DNA of 64,000 nt from Psychrobacillus mangrovi. Its GTDB lineage: Bacteria; Bacillota; Bacilli; Bacillales_A; Planococcaceae. The notes under the pieces are model-generated. The model was not told the origin of the DNA. It saw only the letters and a list, made by a program, of their open reading frames with translations, and made no database searches. Location of the stretch: positions 62,001 to 126,000 of the forward strand of contig NZ_JBAWSY010000009.1 in assembly GCF_037104765.1 (NCBI RefSeq), given 5' to 3'. Of the stretch, positions 9,953 to 19,200 are shown in pieces. Each line of letters begins with the position of its first letter. The stretch's first letter is position 1. The position numbers and the translations under genes were made by a program.

Positions 9953-10072
9953 GTTTTAGGCTGAAAGAGAACGCAACGATTAGTAATACAAGCTAGGTAA
10001 GAATAATAGAATATATTTTTTTACATCTAATATTTTCATTTATTTAAAAACAGTTGAATTGATTTATGAAAT

Positions 10073-10113
10073 AAAAGCAACAGTCACCGCCAATTAGCGG
10101 GACTGTAGCTTTT
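10073..10113 (-). terminator. Terminator of the collagen-like gene
   Basis: Read on the minus strand: AAAAGCTACAGTCCCGC, a short loop, then GCGGTGACTGTTGCTTTT. It lies just after the stop of the collagen-like gene. Confidence 0.75.
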
Positions 10114-10124
10114 AAATTTTGATG

Positions 10125-10946
10125 TTATCCAACTTTTATTATTTGTAATGTTGCCAACTTATAACTAAAACCTTCCTGTAATTCTGCAACTAGTTTTACG
10201 ACGTCTCCATCTAATAAAGAAAACAATGCAGTGGAAGTTAGTGTAGTTGAGGTAGCTGACTGAGTCATTGATGATGCTACCTTAATAACATCATTTATTA
10301 GAAGTTGAAACTTTGAAGGAATGTTTGTTATATCTTCTGATTCCAATATTGCTTTATAGCTAATTTGATAAACCCCAGCTTTTAATACTTTTAAACCTTC
10401 GCGGACTAATTCAACTTCTTGTAATGGACCGGCAATGTTAAATCTCACAATTCCCGATGTATGACTTAAAGATTCGGAATAGGCATATCCATATGCTGAA
10501 TCTATCGTCCCTTCTGGTCCTTGTTCGCCTTTTTCACCCTTAGGTCCGGGTTCACCTTTTGGTCCTGGAGGACCTTGTTCACCTTTGGGTCCTTCAGGGC
10601 CTTGTTTCCCTCTTTCACCTTTTGGACCTCCTTTTGGTCCACGAGAACCTTTTTTACCCCTTGGTCCTTGTTCACCAATGCCTGTTTCACCTTTGGGTCC
10701 TGGAATACCTTGTTCGCCTTTGGGTCCTGGAATGCCTTGTTCGCCTTTGGGTCCTGGAATGCCTTTTTCACCTTTGGGCCCTGGAGGACCTTGTTCACCT
10801 TTGGGTCCTGGAATGCCTTGTTCACCTTTGGGCCCTGGAGGACCTTGTTCCCCTCTGATTCCTGGAGGTCCTTGATAGCCTCTTGGGCCTCTTGACCCAA
10901 GCCCACATTTACATTCGCATTCATTGCATTTTGGACAATGATCCAT
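10125..10946 (-). CDS. Collagen-like spore-surface protein
   Basis: A 273-residue protein in three parts. Residues 1-19 form a Cys-rich head (C4, C7, C10, C12, C14). Residues 20-146 are Gly-X-Y triplets dominated by GPKGEQGIP/GPP. Residues 147-273 form a beta-rich C-terminal domain starting near GTIDSAYGYAYSES and ending FSYKLATLQIIKVG, which resembles the C1q/TNF-like trimerisation heads of BclA-type proteins. Collagen-like proteins of this build coat Bacillus exosporia. There is no signal peptide, in keeping with mother-cell assembly on the spore. The triplet phase slips twice (around residues 89-91 and 106-107). AAGGAG precedes the ATG. It lies next to the PKD protein and the mnx operon, suggesting a common outer spore layer. 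Confidence 0.8.
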   Translation of the reverse strand: MDHCPKCNECECKCGLGSRGPRGYQGPPGIRGEQGPPGPKGEQGIPGPKGEQGPPGPKGEKGIPGPKGEQGIPGPKGEQGIPGPKGETGIGEQGPRGKKGSRGPKGGPKGERGKQGPEGPKGEQGPPGPKGEPGPKGEKGEQGPEGTIDSAYGYAYSESLSHTSGIVRFNIAGPLQEVELVREGLKVLKAGVYQISYKAILESEDITNIPSKFQLLINDVIKVASSMTQSATSTTLTSTALFSLLDGDVVKLVAELQEGFSYKLATLQIIKVG

Positions 10947-10999
10947 GCTTTCTTCTCCTTTTCTACTAAATCATTTTTAACATCTAAATTTAACTAAAG

Positions 11000-13039
11000 T
11001 TAACTACGAATATTGAGTGGGACATTAATGAGTGTTCCACCTGAGCTCGATTGAATCGAAATTGCTCTCGTTCCATCTGGTGGAATATCAGAACCTTTAG
11101 CGCGATATTCCCATTCACCAAGTGCATCTACTGACACTTCAGATAGAAGTGGACCGCCCAAATCATTACCAATATAAATGGAGATGTTGGCTTCAGTCAC
11201 AAGAACATTAGATGTTCCAGAAATTCGCCATTCAGCATCACTGGTTCTAAATTCTGCCCGTGTAACCGTTAAGCTTTCAGATAGGGATGTAATATCGACT
11301 ACGTCAGAGGATGTACCACCTGGCCCTCGAACTGTTAATTGAAAAGAAAGCGTTTCATCTAACGGAGGAAATGAAAACGAAGCTGATGGCATATTCGCAT
11401 TGGTTAACTGAACAGGAGATCCAGAGATTTGTTCCCATTGATAGGTTGTAACGATACCCGTTGCACTCCCTGACAATGTTACGAACGATCCTTGTTGCAC
11501 GGTTTGATCCGGACCAGCATTTGCTATAGGTATTGGTGTAAACTCAATTACTGAGATACTCACTGTGGCAGTAGATGGTCCACCTTCACCGTCAACCGTT
11601 AATTCAAATACTAGAGTTGAAGTTGAATTGGGTGCTATAAAGGTTGGAGTTGCAGTATTGTTTCCTGTTAATGTAATTGGTGTACCAGAAAGCTGAGTCC
11701 AATTATAAGATGTAATTACCCCGGTAGATTTTGTGCCATCCAGCATAACCGTTGAATCAAAAATAACCGTTTCATCTTCACCAGCATTGGCTGTTACGGG
11801 AATTGGAACATTTGGTGACCCTGTTACAGTTACCGATATGGAGCTTTTTCCTCCAGCAGTTGAGTTAATTGTCACAATGGCTGGAGCAAAAGTAAGACTT
11901 GTTGTGCTAATTCCATCTGATGGAATGATTATGTCACCGAGTCCAAAGTCCGATATAGATAAAATTGGTGCACCTATTGAATCACTAGAATTAGCTACGA
12001 TAGTAAGTACTTTCGTATTCGTGTCATAAGTGGCAGAAGCTGTAATGAAGTCTACAGGAACAAGTTCCTTTATACTGTTAGGAACGTCGCTTACATTGGT
12101 GACGGTAATTGTGTTAGGTGGACGTGCACCTGTAAAAAGAATACGAGCAAAGTACTGCCCAACGCTGCCTTCTAATAATGTTGGGTCAATGCCAGTTCCA
12201 GTCACATTAATAGTTTGAGCCGAGTCATCAGACGTAGCGAAGACATCTATAAACCCACCCAAACTTTCAATTTGTGTGTAAGTAGCTCTTGATACATCCA
12301 CGCCGGAGATGGTTGAGATTTTCCCAATTACCGTAAAGCTAACAGTTTCAATGCAGTTATCTCCATCAATGCCTGGGGTAGTTGATCGATCTGGTGAACC
12401 GATTCCAATTCCGGGACCTTCAATTCGAAAATAGTTTTGAGGTTGCCCAAAACGATCAATGAACAAGCTTCCGACAATTGGATGTAACACTGCTGGATTT
12501 CCAATGTATCCCTCTGGTGCTGCAGGTGCAACTGAAGGATCCCATTGTAAGAACGGATGCACACGACTATTCAGCGCAAGATCAAAATCCCCACCGTTTA
12601 ATCCTCCGATATCTTCCGTGAAATTAATTTCACCAAAGCCTTCTCCATCTGGTTCTGCGATGAATGAGTCGACTCCATATGGGTGAGTAACAACATATTC
12701 TGCATTTGGCTGTAGTCCAGCAACACGAATGCGAACTCTACCAAATACAATTTGTTCACCCGCTCTAGGAATTTCATTTACAAATGCAGCTTCTAATGCT
12801 AAAACAAGCCGTGCTCTTTCACCCGTGCCTGTTAACATTTCGCTTTCGACCAGCTGATAAAACGCTTCCTCTGGGTAATTGTTAGGAAAAGAAACAGGCT
12901 GTGATGAATCAGGTAAATCAGCTGTTGTGATGCCGGAGAACGGGTCGGTAGGGTTAACATTTAGTTGAAGACGTAAACCATTCTCATCTTTATACCAATC
13001 TGGAAATCCATCAAACGAATTAATAGGTCCAACTTCCAT
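11000..13039 (-). CDS. Large PKD-domain protein, probable spore-surface component
   Basis: A 679-residue protein without signal peptide or membrane helix. The N-terminal part (about 1-240, containing VTHPYGVDSFIAEPDGEG and VHPFLQWDPSVAPAAPEGY) is a module I recall from large, uncharacterised bacterial surface proteins; this is memory, not a search. Beta-rich segments follow, then two PKD/Ig-like domains at about 410-497 (ANAGEDETVIFDSTVMLDG) and 505-590 (ANAGPDQTVQQGSFVTLSG), and a C-terminal beta module (about 592-679, with GEWEYRAKG). ATG 13039 is chosen because AGGAGG lies 8 bases upstream; a longer frame to 13156 has no such site. It is transcribed away from the mnx operon and lies just upstream of the collagen-like gene (gap 53 bases), so both may form one mother-cell transcript. 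Confidence 0.7.
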   Translation of the reverse strand: MEVGPINSFDGFPDWYKDENGLRLQLNVNPTDPFSGITTADLPDSSQPVSFPNNYPEEAFYQLVESEMLTGTGERARLVLALEAAFVNEIPRAGEQIVFGRVRIRVAGLQPNAEYVVTHPYGVDSFIAEPDGEGFGEINFTEDIGGLNGGDFDLALNSRVHPFLQWDPSVAPAAPEGYIGNPAVLHPIVGSLFIDRFGQPQNYFRIEGPGIGIGSPDRSTTPGIDGDNCIETVSFTVIGKISTISGVDVSRATYTQIESLGGFIDVFATSDDSAQTINVTGTGIDPTLLEGSVGQYFARILFTGARPPNTITVTNVSDVPNSIKELVPVDFITASATYDTNTKVLTIVANSSDSIGAPILSISDFGLGDIIIPSDGISTTSLTFAPAIVTINSTAGGKSSISVTVTGSPNVPIPVTANAGEDETVIFDSTVMLDGTKSTGVITSYNWTQLSGTPITLTGNNTATPTFIAPNSTSTLVFELTVDGEGGPSTATVSISVIEFTPIPIANAGPDQTVQQGSFVTLSGSATGIVTTYQWEQISGSPVQLTNANMPSASFSFPPLDETLSFQLTVRGPGGTSSDVVDITSLSESLTVTRAEFRTSDAEWRISGTSNVLVTEANISIYIGNDLGGPLLSEVSVDALGEWEYRAKGSDIPPDGTRAISIQSSSGGTLINVPLNIRS

Positions 13040-13343
13040 AAAAAACCTCCTCGATAGAATAAAGTGATTGCAAAAAGTTAAAATAAAAAAATTACAACAA
13101 TAATGCCTAACTTTATATTTGTAGGATAAAGTTACATCGGGCGAATCCACTTCCACTTAGTTTCTAAATATTAATTAATCCACATCTATAAAGTGAAACT
13201 GTATGTAGTATATGTACAAGGGGTATGAAGATGTAGGAATGCTGACCTAACAATCTGTTCCTACTAATCTGTTTTTCAATACGTATGAATTGGACAAGTT
13301 TCGTTTTTGTCTTCTATGCCATAACGTATGTAGAGGTGGTGGG
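13040..13343. other. Divergent intergenic region between the PKD gene and the mnx operon
   Basis: About 300 bases that must contain both promoters. The mnx operon of Bacillus SG-1 is known to be expressed late in sporulation, from a sigma-K-type promoter. Here the only good CATANNNTA match (CATAACGTA, 13320-13328) is too close to the mnxA start to be its -10. A weaker GTATATGTA near 13215 is possible. I therefore assign no promoter. Confidence 0.4.
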
Positions 13344-13763
13344 ATGGAACATACTAGAATCTTACTTTTACTGTATATAGATGTATGTTTAATTATTGGT
13401 TTTTATATGTATTTACGAAGAATCAAGAAACTGATTGGGTTTCAATTAGGTACGAATATTAGCGTTGTTATGGGTGGAATGATTTCTTTATTATTCGGAG
13501 TATTACTTATACTACAATTTCCATTTCATTTTACTTTAATTACTATTTTATCCACTTCTGCTGGAATGATCGCAGGAGCATCATTTGGGAGGTTATTCGA
13601 TTATCAAACATTTGTGACAGGGTTAACGAATGGAATGCTTGTAGGGCTGATGTCACCTATGATTGGTACTGTTATAGAAATGCCAAACTTGTTTATTTGG
13701 TTCATGCATGTTTTTTTTGTTTTAAGTTTAATCACAATAATAATTTCAATAAAAAGGTCGTGA
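13344..13763 (+). CDS. mnxA: MnxA-like membrane protein
   Basis: First gene of a seven-gene operon matching mnxABCDEFG. It encodes 139 residues, almost entirely membrane-embedded (about four helices), with small-residue packing motifs such as MGGMISLLFG, AGMIAGASFGRLF and GLTNGMLVGLMSPMIG. A start at ATG 13344 is supported by AGGTGGTGGG; an upstream in-frame ATG (13290) lacks a ribosome-binding site. The protein has no domain I recognise; its name rests on position, size and topology within the operon. With MnxB it resembles a paired small membrane module, perhaps handling copper or manganese on the mother-cell side, but that is inference only. Confidence 0.65.
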   Translation: MEHTRILLLLYIDVCLIIGFYMYLRRIKKLIGFQLGTNISVVMGGMISLLFGVLLILQFPFHFTLITILSTSAGMIAGASFGRLFDYQTFVTGLTNGMLVGLMSPMIGTVIEMPNLFIWFMHVFFVLSLITIIISIKRS

Positions 13764-13771
13764 TGTAATCC

Positions 13772-14233
13772 TTGTTGCTCATCATGATGTTATTTACGTT
13801 GAATCTAATTGAATTAGGTTTTGTTTATAGGATTTTCAAAAAGAAACATTTGATTTTCGATGATCGATTTATAAAGACAATGTGCATGGCCATAACAATG
13901 GTTTCTTCATTTGTCTTTGCAATTTACCTTGAACTATTACTTCCTTCCATTGAAAGGATTTTTTATCTTCTTCCTATATTAACTGGATTATTTGTTGGAT
14001 GGAAATTTAGTGCAATCATGAAGGCTCCAGCAACCTTGAACGGTATTTATAATGGCGTTATGGGAGGAATTATGGGAACAATGCTAGGAGCTGTTTTAAA
14101 GAATCCTGCACTATGTAATATCCCGATAGTGTCTGATACGCTGATTAAGACAAATATGTATTATATTGCAATTTTTACTGCATTTCTTCATGCACTCATA
14201 AGTCATTTCATCCGCTATTCGTTTAAAGTGTAA
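13772..14233 (+). CDS. mnxB: MnxB-like membrane protein
   Basis: A 153-residue protein with four or five hydrophobic helices, second in the mnx-like operon and only 8 bases after mnxA. It shares with mnxA a Gly-rich helix pair (LPILTGLFVGWKF, then NGIYNGVMGGIMGTMLGAVL), which suggests the two are distant paralogues or partner subunits. The start is a TTG at 13772 with AAAAAGGTCGTGATG upstream; internal ATGs at 13784/13787 lack a site. No catalytic or metal-binding signature stands out. Assignment as MnxB depends on gene order. Confidence 0.62.
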   Translation: MLLIMMLFTLNLIELGFVYRIFKKKHLIFDDRFIKTMCMAITMVSSFVFAIYLELLLPSIERIFYLLPILTGLFVGWKFSAIMKAPATLNGIYNGVMGGIMGTMLGAVLKNPALCNIPIVSDTLIKTNMYYIAIFTAFLHALISHFIRYSFKV

Positions 14234-14270
14234 AAAAACTCTTTTCGTAAAGAGATATAAGGAGCTCCTA

Positions 14271-14846
14271 ATGAAAATATTTGTCAGTGTGATGATAGTA
14301 TTCATAGGATTTATAGCATTCTTTTTTTGGCCAAAATCAATTGATTTACCAAAGATTGGTGAAGTAGAAGAGTGGACACTGTCTGAAGTGAGTGGAAATG
14401 AAATATCCATGGAAAAAAAACCAAAGCTTGTTTCTTTCTACTATACAAACTGTCCGGATATTTGCCCTACCACAATGGTGGACATAATAAAAATGCAAGA
14501 ATTAATGAATAAAAAAGGTATATCTGAAGATGAGTATATTGTCCTATCCGTTACGCTGGATCCTGAATACGATACAAATGAGAGGATTATACAGTATAAA
14601 GACTTATTTGAGATATCAAGCTCTAATTGGTTATTTTTAAGAGGAACGGAAGAAGAAACAAAGGAATTTAGTGATAACTTCAATTTTTACTATAAAAAAG
14701 ATCAGAATGGATTTCTTACTCACTCAACCTCCATGTATATAGTAGATTCAAATGATCAAATTAGAGCACATCATGATATGGCAATTGGGAATAAACGGGT
14801 GAATATAGAAGAAATTGCTAATCATTTGCAGCAGCTTATAAAGTGA
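14271..14846 (+). CDS. mnxC: SCO1/SenC-family copper chaperone, MnxC
   Basis: A 191-residue thioredoxin-fold protein with an N-terminal membrane anchor (residues 4-20) and the SCO metal site: Cys61 and Cys65 in TNCPDICPTTM plus His151 in LTHSTSMYIVD. SCO proteins deliver copper to, or reduce the copper site of, respiratory oxidases. In the SG-1 mnx operon the third gene is likewise SCO/thioredoxin-like, and here it sits upstream of a large multicopper oxidase, so loading copper into MnxG is the obvious inference. AAGGAG lies a few bases before ATG 14271. A short weak hairpin (CTCTTTT/AAAGAG, about 14238-14254) separates it from mnxB but lacks a T-run. Confidence 0.85.
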   Translation: MKIFVSVMIVFIGFIAFFFWPKSIDLPKIGEVEEWTLSEVSGNEISMEKKPKLVSFYYTNCPDICPTTMVDIIKMQELMNKKGISEDEYIVLSVTLDPEYDTNERIIQYKDLFEISSSNWLFLRGTEEETKEFSDNFNFYYKKDQNGFLTHSTSMYIVDSNDQIRAHHDMAIGNKRVNIEEIANHLQQLIK

Positions 14847-14882
14847 TTAGGGGTAAGCCCGATGAAGGAGGGGGTTGATAAA

Positions 14883-15596
14883 ATGAGAGAGGGAAATCAA
14901 ATAGAGGATCAATTAAAAAGCCCTTCATCGTTTTCGTCACCGACAAGTGCAGTATCAATAGAAGAGACAAGAATTCTTTCAGAATATATTAATCAGAAGA
15001 ATTTATTTAACGTGGTTAATCGGGATGAAACACGTAGGAAACCTCTTATATTAAAGCAGTTTTTTAAAATGAAACGAAATCAAGAAGTGGTAGTTACTTC
15101 TGTTTTAGAAAAAGATGTTACCGTGACAACAGAGGGAAAAGTCTCAACAATCGGAAGAGACTTTATAATGCTTACTAACCTCAAAAAAAGGATATGGATC
15201 CCTTATAATGCAATTGAAACCGCAAATATCCCTTTCGGCTTTCCTTCCTATTCAAATACCCATCAACACTTTATATATGATAACAATTTACAGCAAAAGC
15301 TCGTTCTACAATTTGGTGAAACAGTAGCTAAAAGGGAAGCTCTTATTAAACAATTCTTTGAAGAAACCCTACAAACAAACCTTAAATCGTGGAGTGGAAT
15401 GTGGATAGAGGTAAAAACAGCGAATGAAGTAGTTTATGGAAAGATTATAGAAACGACGAAAAAAGAGCTATTGGTTCAGGTCTTTAAGTCAAAGAAAGTT
15501 ATCGCTTTAGATGACATTCGCTTTATATCAACGATAGGGATTATTCCTTTATGGAGAAATGTTTTAAAGTCAATTTTAAAATTAAGTATTCTTTAA
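14883..15596 (+). CDS. mnxD: MnxD-like protein with two Sm-like modules
   Basis: A soluble 237-residue protein. After a low-complexity N-terminus come two small beta-rich modules of similar pattern: residues 66-115 (NQEVVVTSVLEKDVTV ... GRDFIMLTN ... RIWIPYNAIETANI) and 172-217 (GMWIEVKTANEVVYGKIIET ... ELLVQVFKSKKVIALDDIRFIS). Each has the strand-turn-strand and IPY/IxALDDI ending of the small Sm/DUF2642-like fold seen in Bacillus coat proteins. They are joined by a helix-like motif at 140-163 (LVLQFGETVAKREALIKQFF). I chose ATG 14883 because AAGGAGGGGG (14865-14874) lies 8 bases upstream; ATG 14862 overlaps that site. The same architecture recurs in the gene at 19942. Role in manganese oxidation is unknown. 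Confidence 0.7.
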   Translation: MREGNQIEDQLKSPSSFSSPTSAVSIEETRILSEYINQKNLFNVVNRDETRRKPLILKQFFKMKRNQEVVVTSVLEKDVTVTTEGKVSTIGRDFIMLTNLKKRIWIPYNAIETANIPFGFPSYSNTHQHFIYDNNLQQKLVLQFGETVAKREALIKQFFEETLQTNLKSWSGMWIEVKTANEVVYGKIIETTKKELLVQVFKSKKVIALDDIRFISTIGIIPLWRNVLKSILKLSIL

Positions 15597-15615
15597 TAAT
15601 TGGAGGTTATATTAT

Positions 15616-15906
15616 TTGGAACTAATAGGAGATAACATATTTGAGGAATTAAAACAGCTAGTTGGAGAAGAAATCCTTGTTATTACTAGGGCAGTTCAGC
15701 TTAATTTATTGGGTCAAGTATTTCGTCCCATTTTTACCGGAACTATTTCAGATGTTCAACAAGGGCATCTAACAATATCTCCAGTGATTATAAAAATGGT
15801 GAACGCTCCATTTTATAAATTCCCTTTTCCCCTAAGTATTCCACTTGAACAAATTGTATCTTACTCGACTGAAGTCCCAAGTGACTTAGTGTATCCATTA
15901 GCATAA
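15616..15906 (+). CDS. mnxE: MnxE-like small subunit of the Mn oxidase complex
   Basis: A 96-residue protein in the fifth operon position, with a TTG start at 15616 behind TGGAGG. It has a helical N-terminus, then a beta-rich core: EEILVITRAVQLNLL, FTGTISDVQQGHLTISPVII, and the closing IPLEQIVSYS. That is the same small-barrel pattern as the MnxD modules. In Bacillus PL-12 the small subunits MnxE and MnxF form a hexamer that binds copper and carries MnxG. This protein has one His (H51) and no Cys. The size and position match MnxE; the fold statement is my reading of the pattern. Confidence 0.75.
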   Translation: MELIGDNIFEELKQLVGEEILVITRAVQLNLLGQVFRPIFTGTISDVQQGHLTISPVIIKMVNAPFYKFPFPLSIPLEQIVSYSTEVPSDLVYPLA

Positions 15907-15925
15907 CTAAAGGAGAGGTACTTGA

Positions 15926-16216
15926 ATGGCTAACCAGAATGAACCCAGTACGATTAATCAGATTAAAGAAGGAGCAATGGTTACTTACTTTAGAAAAAAT
16001 ATCGGTCGAAGAGTTTTTATTCTGACTGAATCATTTCCATTTATGTTTATCGGAAGAATTCAAAATATACTTGGAGATATTATTGAATTAGATGTACAGA
16101 CAACCTCCGTACCGGCTTTAGAAGGAAAAAGGTGGAATGTGCATATTGACTCTATTGATGTGTTTTATGTTGAAACAGGGATTGGACCAAAAATCCCTCA
16201 TTTAAAAGATAGTTAG
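15926..16216 (+). CDS. mnxF: MnxF-like small subunit of the Mn oxidase complex
   Basis: A 96-residue protein preceded by AGGAGAGG and ending 14 bases before mnxG. The core reads GRRVFILTESFPFMFIGRI, QNILGDIIELDVQTTSV, KRWNVHIDSIDVFYVETG, again a strand-rich small-barrel pattern similar to MnxE and to the MnxD modules. It has His73 and His92 and no Cys. By position, length and pattern this is MnxF, the partner of MnxE in the complex that supports the multicopper oxidase MnxG. Confidence 0.75.
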   Translation: MANQNEPSTINQIKEGAMVTYFRKNIGRRVFILTESFPFMFIGRIQNILGDIIELDVQTTSVPALEGKRWNVHIDSIDVFYVETGIGPKIPHLKDS

Positions 16217-16230
16217 AAAAGAGGGGTCTC

Positions 16231-19200
16231 TTGATTAGAAGTTACCATGTAGTAGCCATTCCAATTCGTATCGTCTTGAACACATTTGGCGACCATAATC
16301 CAAATGGTATGATGTACGTGTTAAAAGAAAACGAACATAAGGTAAAGGAATTAGTTAATAAAAATCAGTTTTCTCCAGTAGATCTCGTTCAGCCCCTTGT
16401 GATTAGGGCTAATGAAGGGGAAACAGTGGAAATTACATTAGAAAATAAACTACCATTTCACATAGGTATGCACTTTCAAGAAGCAGAATATGAAGTGAAT
16501 CAAGCAGATGGAGCGAACGTTGGTTTAAACAAAGATAGTACGGTTGCACCCTTCGATTCAATTTTATATCGAATACAAGGTGTAAAAGAAGGAACTTATT
16601 TCTTTTCGGATTTAGGTAATCCCTCTAGTGGTCAAAATGGTTCCAATTCAAATGGTCTGTTTGGGGCGCTGTTTATAGAGAAACGCTTTTCCTGGTGGAC
16701 GGATCCGGAGACAGGGAAGCCAATGGATAGTGGAGTGTATGCAGATATCCATCATCCGCTTTTACCATCTTTCCGTGAATATGCTTGGATTTTCCATGAT
16801 GAGATGGAAGTAGATGATTTAACTGGGAATCGGCCAATCAATCATTTAACAAACCAGGAAGAGGAATCTTTCCATGGAGCCAATTATAGATATGAGCCGA
16901 TAAATAGACGTCAACAACTTATTGCAGAAGGGGTCGTTGGTCCAAATACTGATGGAGAAGAAGTCCATCATGACTCATGGGTATTTGGAGATCCATCTAC
17001 TCCAATTTTGCGAGGATATGTTGGAGACCCAGCGAAAATTCGAGTCATACACGGCGGGGCAAAAGAAACACATGTCTTTCATTATCATGTTCATCAGTGG
17101 TTAAGTGATCCACAAGATTTAAATTCTGAAATTTTTGATGCACAGGCAATTAGTCCTCAGTCACATTACACAATTGAGCCTCTTTATGGATTAGGAAGTT
17201 TGCAAGGGTCATTTGGTGATGCAATAGTTCACTGTCACCTTTATCCACATTTTGCAGCTGGAATGTGGGGATTGAACCGTGTTTTTAATACACTTCAAGA
17301 TGGAAGCCAGTGCTATCCAAATGGTGTTCCTATTAAATCGCTAAAGCCACTACCTGATCGAAAAGCGCCGCCAAAGCCGACAAAAATAAAACCCGGATTC
17401 CCGAATTTTATTCCTGGTAAAGTTGGTCACAAGGCACCTCGACCGCCACTTGGTATAAAAGGTGGGCGTGGACTGACTGAATTGGAGCGTCACGCGGCTA
17501 TTAACAATCCTAGACCTGGTGCAGTATTTACGGATCCTTGCCCTGAAGGTACGCCAGTGAAAGAATTTAATATCTCGTTAATCGAGTTGCCAATTATATA
17601 TAACAAACAAGGTTGGCACGATCCTAAAGGGAGATTGTATGTTCTAGACGAGGATATTGAAGATATTTGTTCAGGAAAAAAAGAACCAGAGCCTCTCGTG
17701 ATACATGCCCCAGCACATACTTGCTTCCATATAAACTTTACAAATAAATTACCTCACATTCTTGATGGGGATGCATTTCAACTTGTCACAAGAACATATG
17801 AAAGTGCTATGCATGTTCATTTTGTGAAGTTTGACGTTCTAGTTAATGATGGAGCGAATGTGGGTTGGAATTATGATTCCTCCATTTTACCCGGTGAAAC
17901 AATGCAGTATTCCTATTATGCGGATGTAGAGTTAAAAGCATGGTTTTTCCATGATCACTTATATCCAAGTGCTCATCAGCAACATGGAGTATTTGGTTCA
18001 GGTGTTGTTCATCCCCGTTTTTCCACATTTCTTGACTCTTCATCTGGTGAGAAAGTGGTTCATGGAACGCAAATTACTTCCGTCAATCCATTAATACCAG
18101 ATTATCGTGACTTTATATTGTTTGTTCATGACTTCGCTATGTTATTTGACAAAAATGGTAAGCCACTTCAACCACCAAACTTTCCAGGTTCTGAAGATGA
18201 CCCAGGTCTATTTGGTGTAAATTATAAAAACGAACCGCTTCAATTTCGTTTAGGAAAGGATTGCGACCCTGCATACTCATTTAGTTCTTTCGTGAATGGT
18301 GATCCAATTACACCAATATTCAAGGCTTATGAAGGGGATTCCATTCGAATCCGTTTACTTCAAGGAGCCCAAGAAGAATCCCACAGTTTTAATGTTCATG
18401 GACTAAGTTGGCTAAAAGAGAGAGGTAGTTTGAATTCAAAGTTAGAAGATCAGCAGCATATCGGAATTTCTGAATCATTTACGATAGAAACGTTTATCCC
18501 AAGAGCAGGTGATTATTTATGGGCATTCGAGACAGAAGAAGATTTATGGAATGGACTTTGGGGATTGATTCGAGCATTCGATGAAAAAGTACCAGATTTG
18601 ATTCCTTTATCAGATCGTCCAGAGCCGTTAAAACGATCAAAACCTCTACCTGAATGTAATGGGAAAAAGCCTCCACAAGCGGAAGAACCAGTGATTATTT
18701 CAGAAGGGGTATCGGTTTGCAATTTTGACATTGTAGCTTTCCAATTACCTATTACTTACAATGAATTCAATGATCATGATCCACATGGAATTATTTTCGC
18801 GTTAGAGGAAGATAGAGAAGCCATATTAATGGGTATCAAAAAGCCTGAACCGCTAGTCATACGCGCAAATGTTGGAGATACAGTGGAAGTGAAATTAACA
18901 AGCATGTTGAAGGAAGAGTTATTCCCTTTTAAAGATGGAATTTATCCTTATCCTGAGGTAAAGGAACAGGCTTTTTATCCGCCTTCCTTGCGAATCTCGT
19001 TGCATCCTCAATTGATTCAGTATGACGTGAAAACTTCTGCGGGAGAAACAGTAGGGTTTAATGGAGATCAAACGGTCGGACCTGGAGAGACAAGGATGTA
19101 TAGTTGGTACGTGGATTCTCAAGTAGGAGCTTGTGGTATGTGGGATATGGCGGACATTCGCAATCATAAATCACAAGGGGCATTTGGAGCCTTTATCGCA

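Noticed and set aside
10502..10924. Several open frames on both strands over the collagen-like gene
   Set aside because: They are shadows of the Gly-X-Y repeat, with repeat-like products and no ribosome-binding sites.
13320..13328. CATAACGTA as a sigma-K -10 for mnxA
   Set aside because: It would start the transcript inside the ribosome-binding site of mnxA; a functional promoter must lie further upstream.
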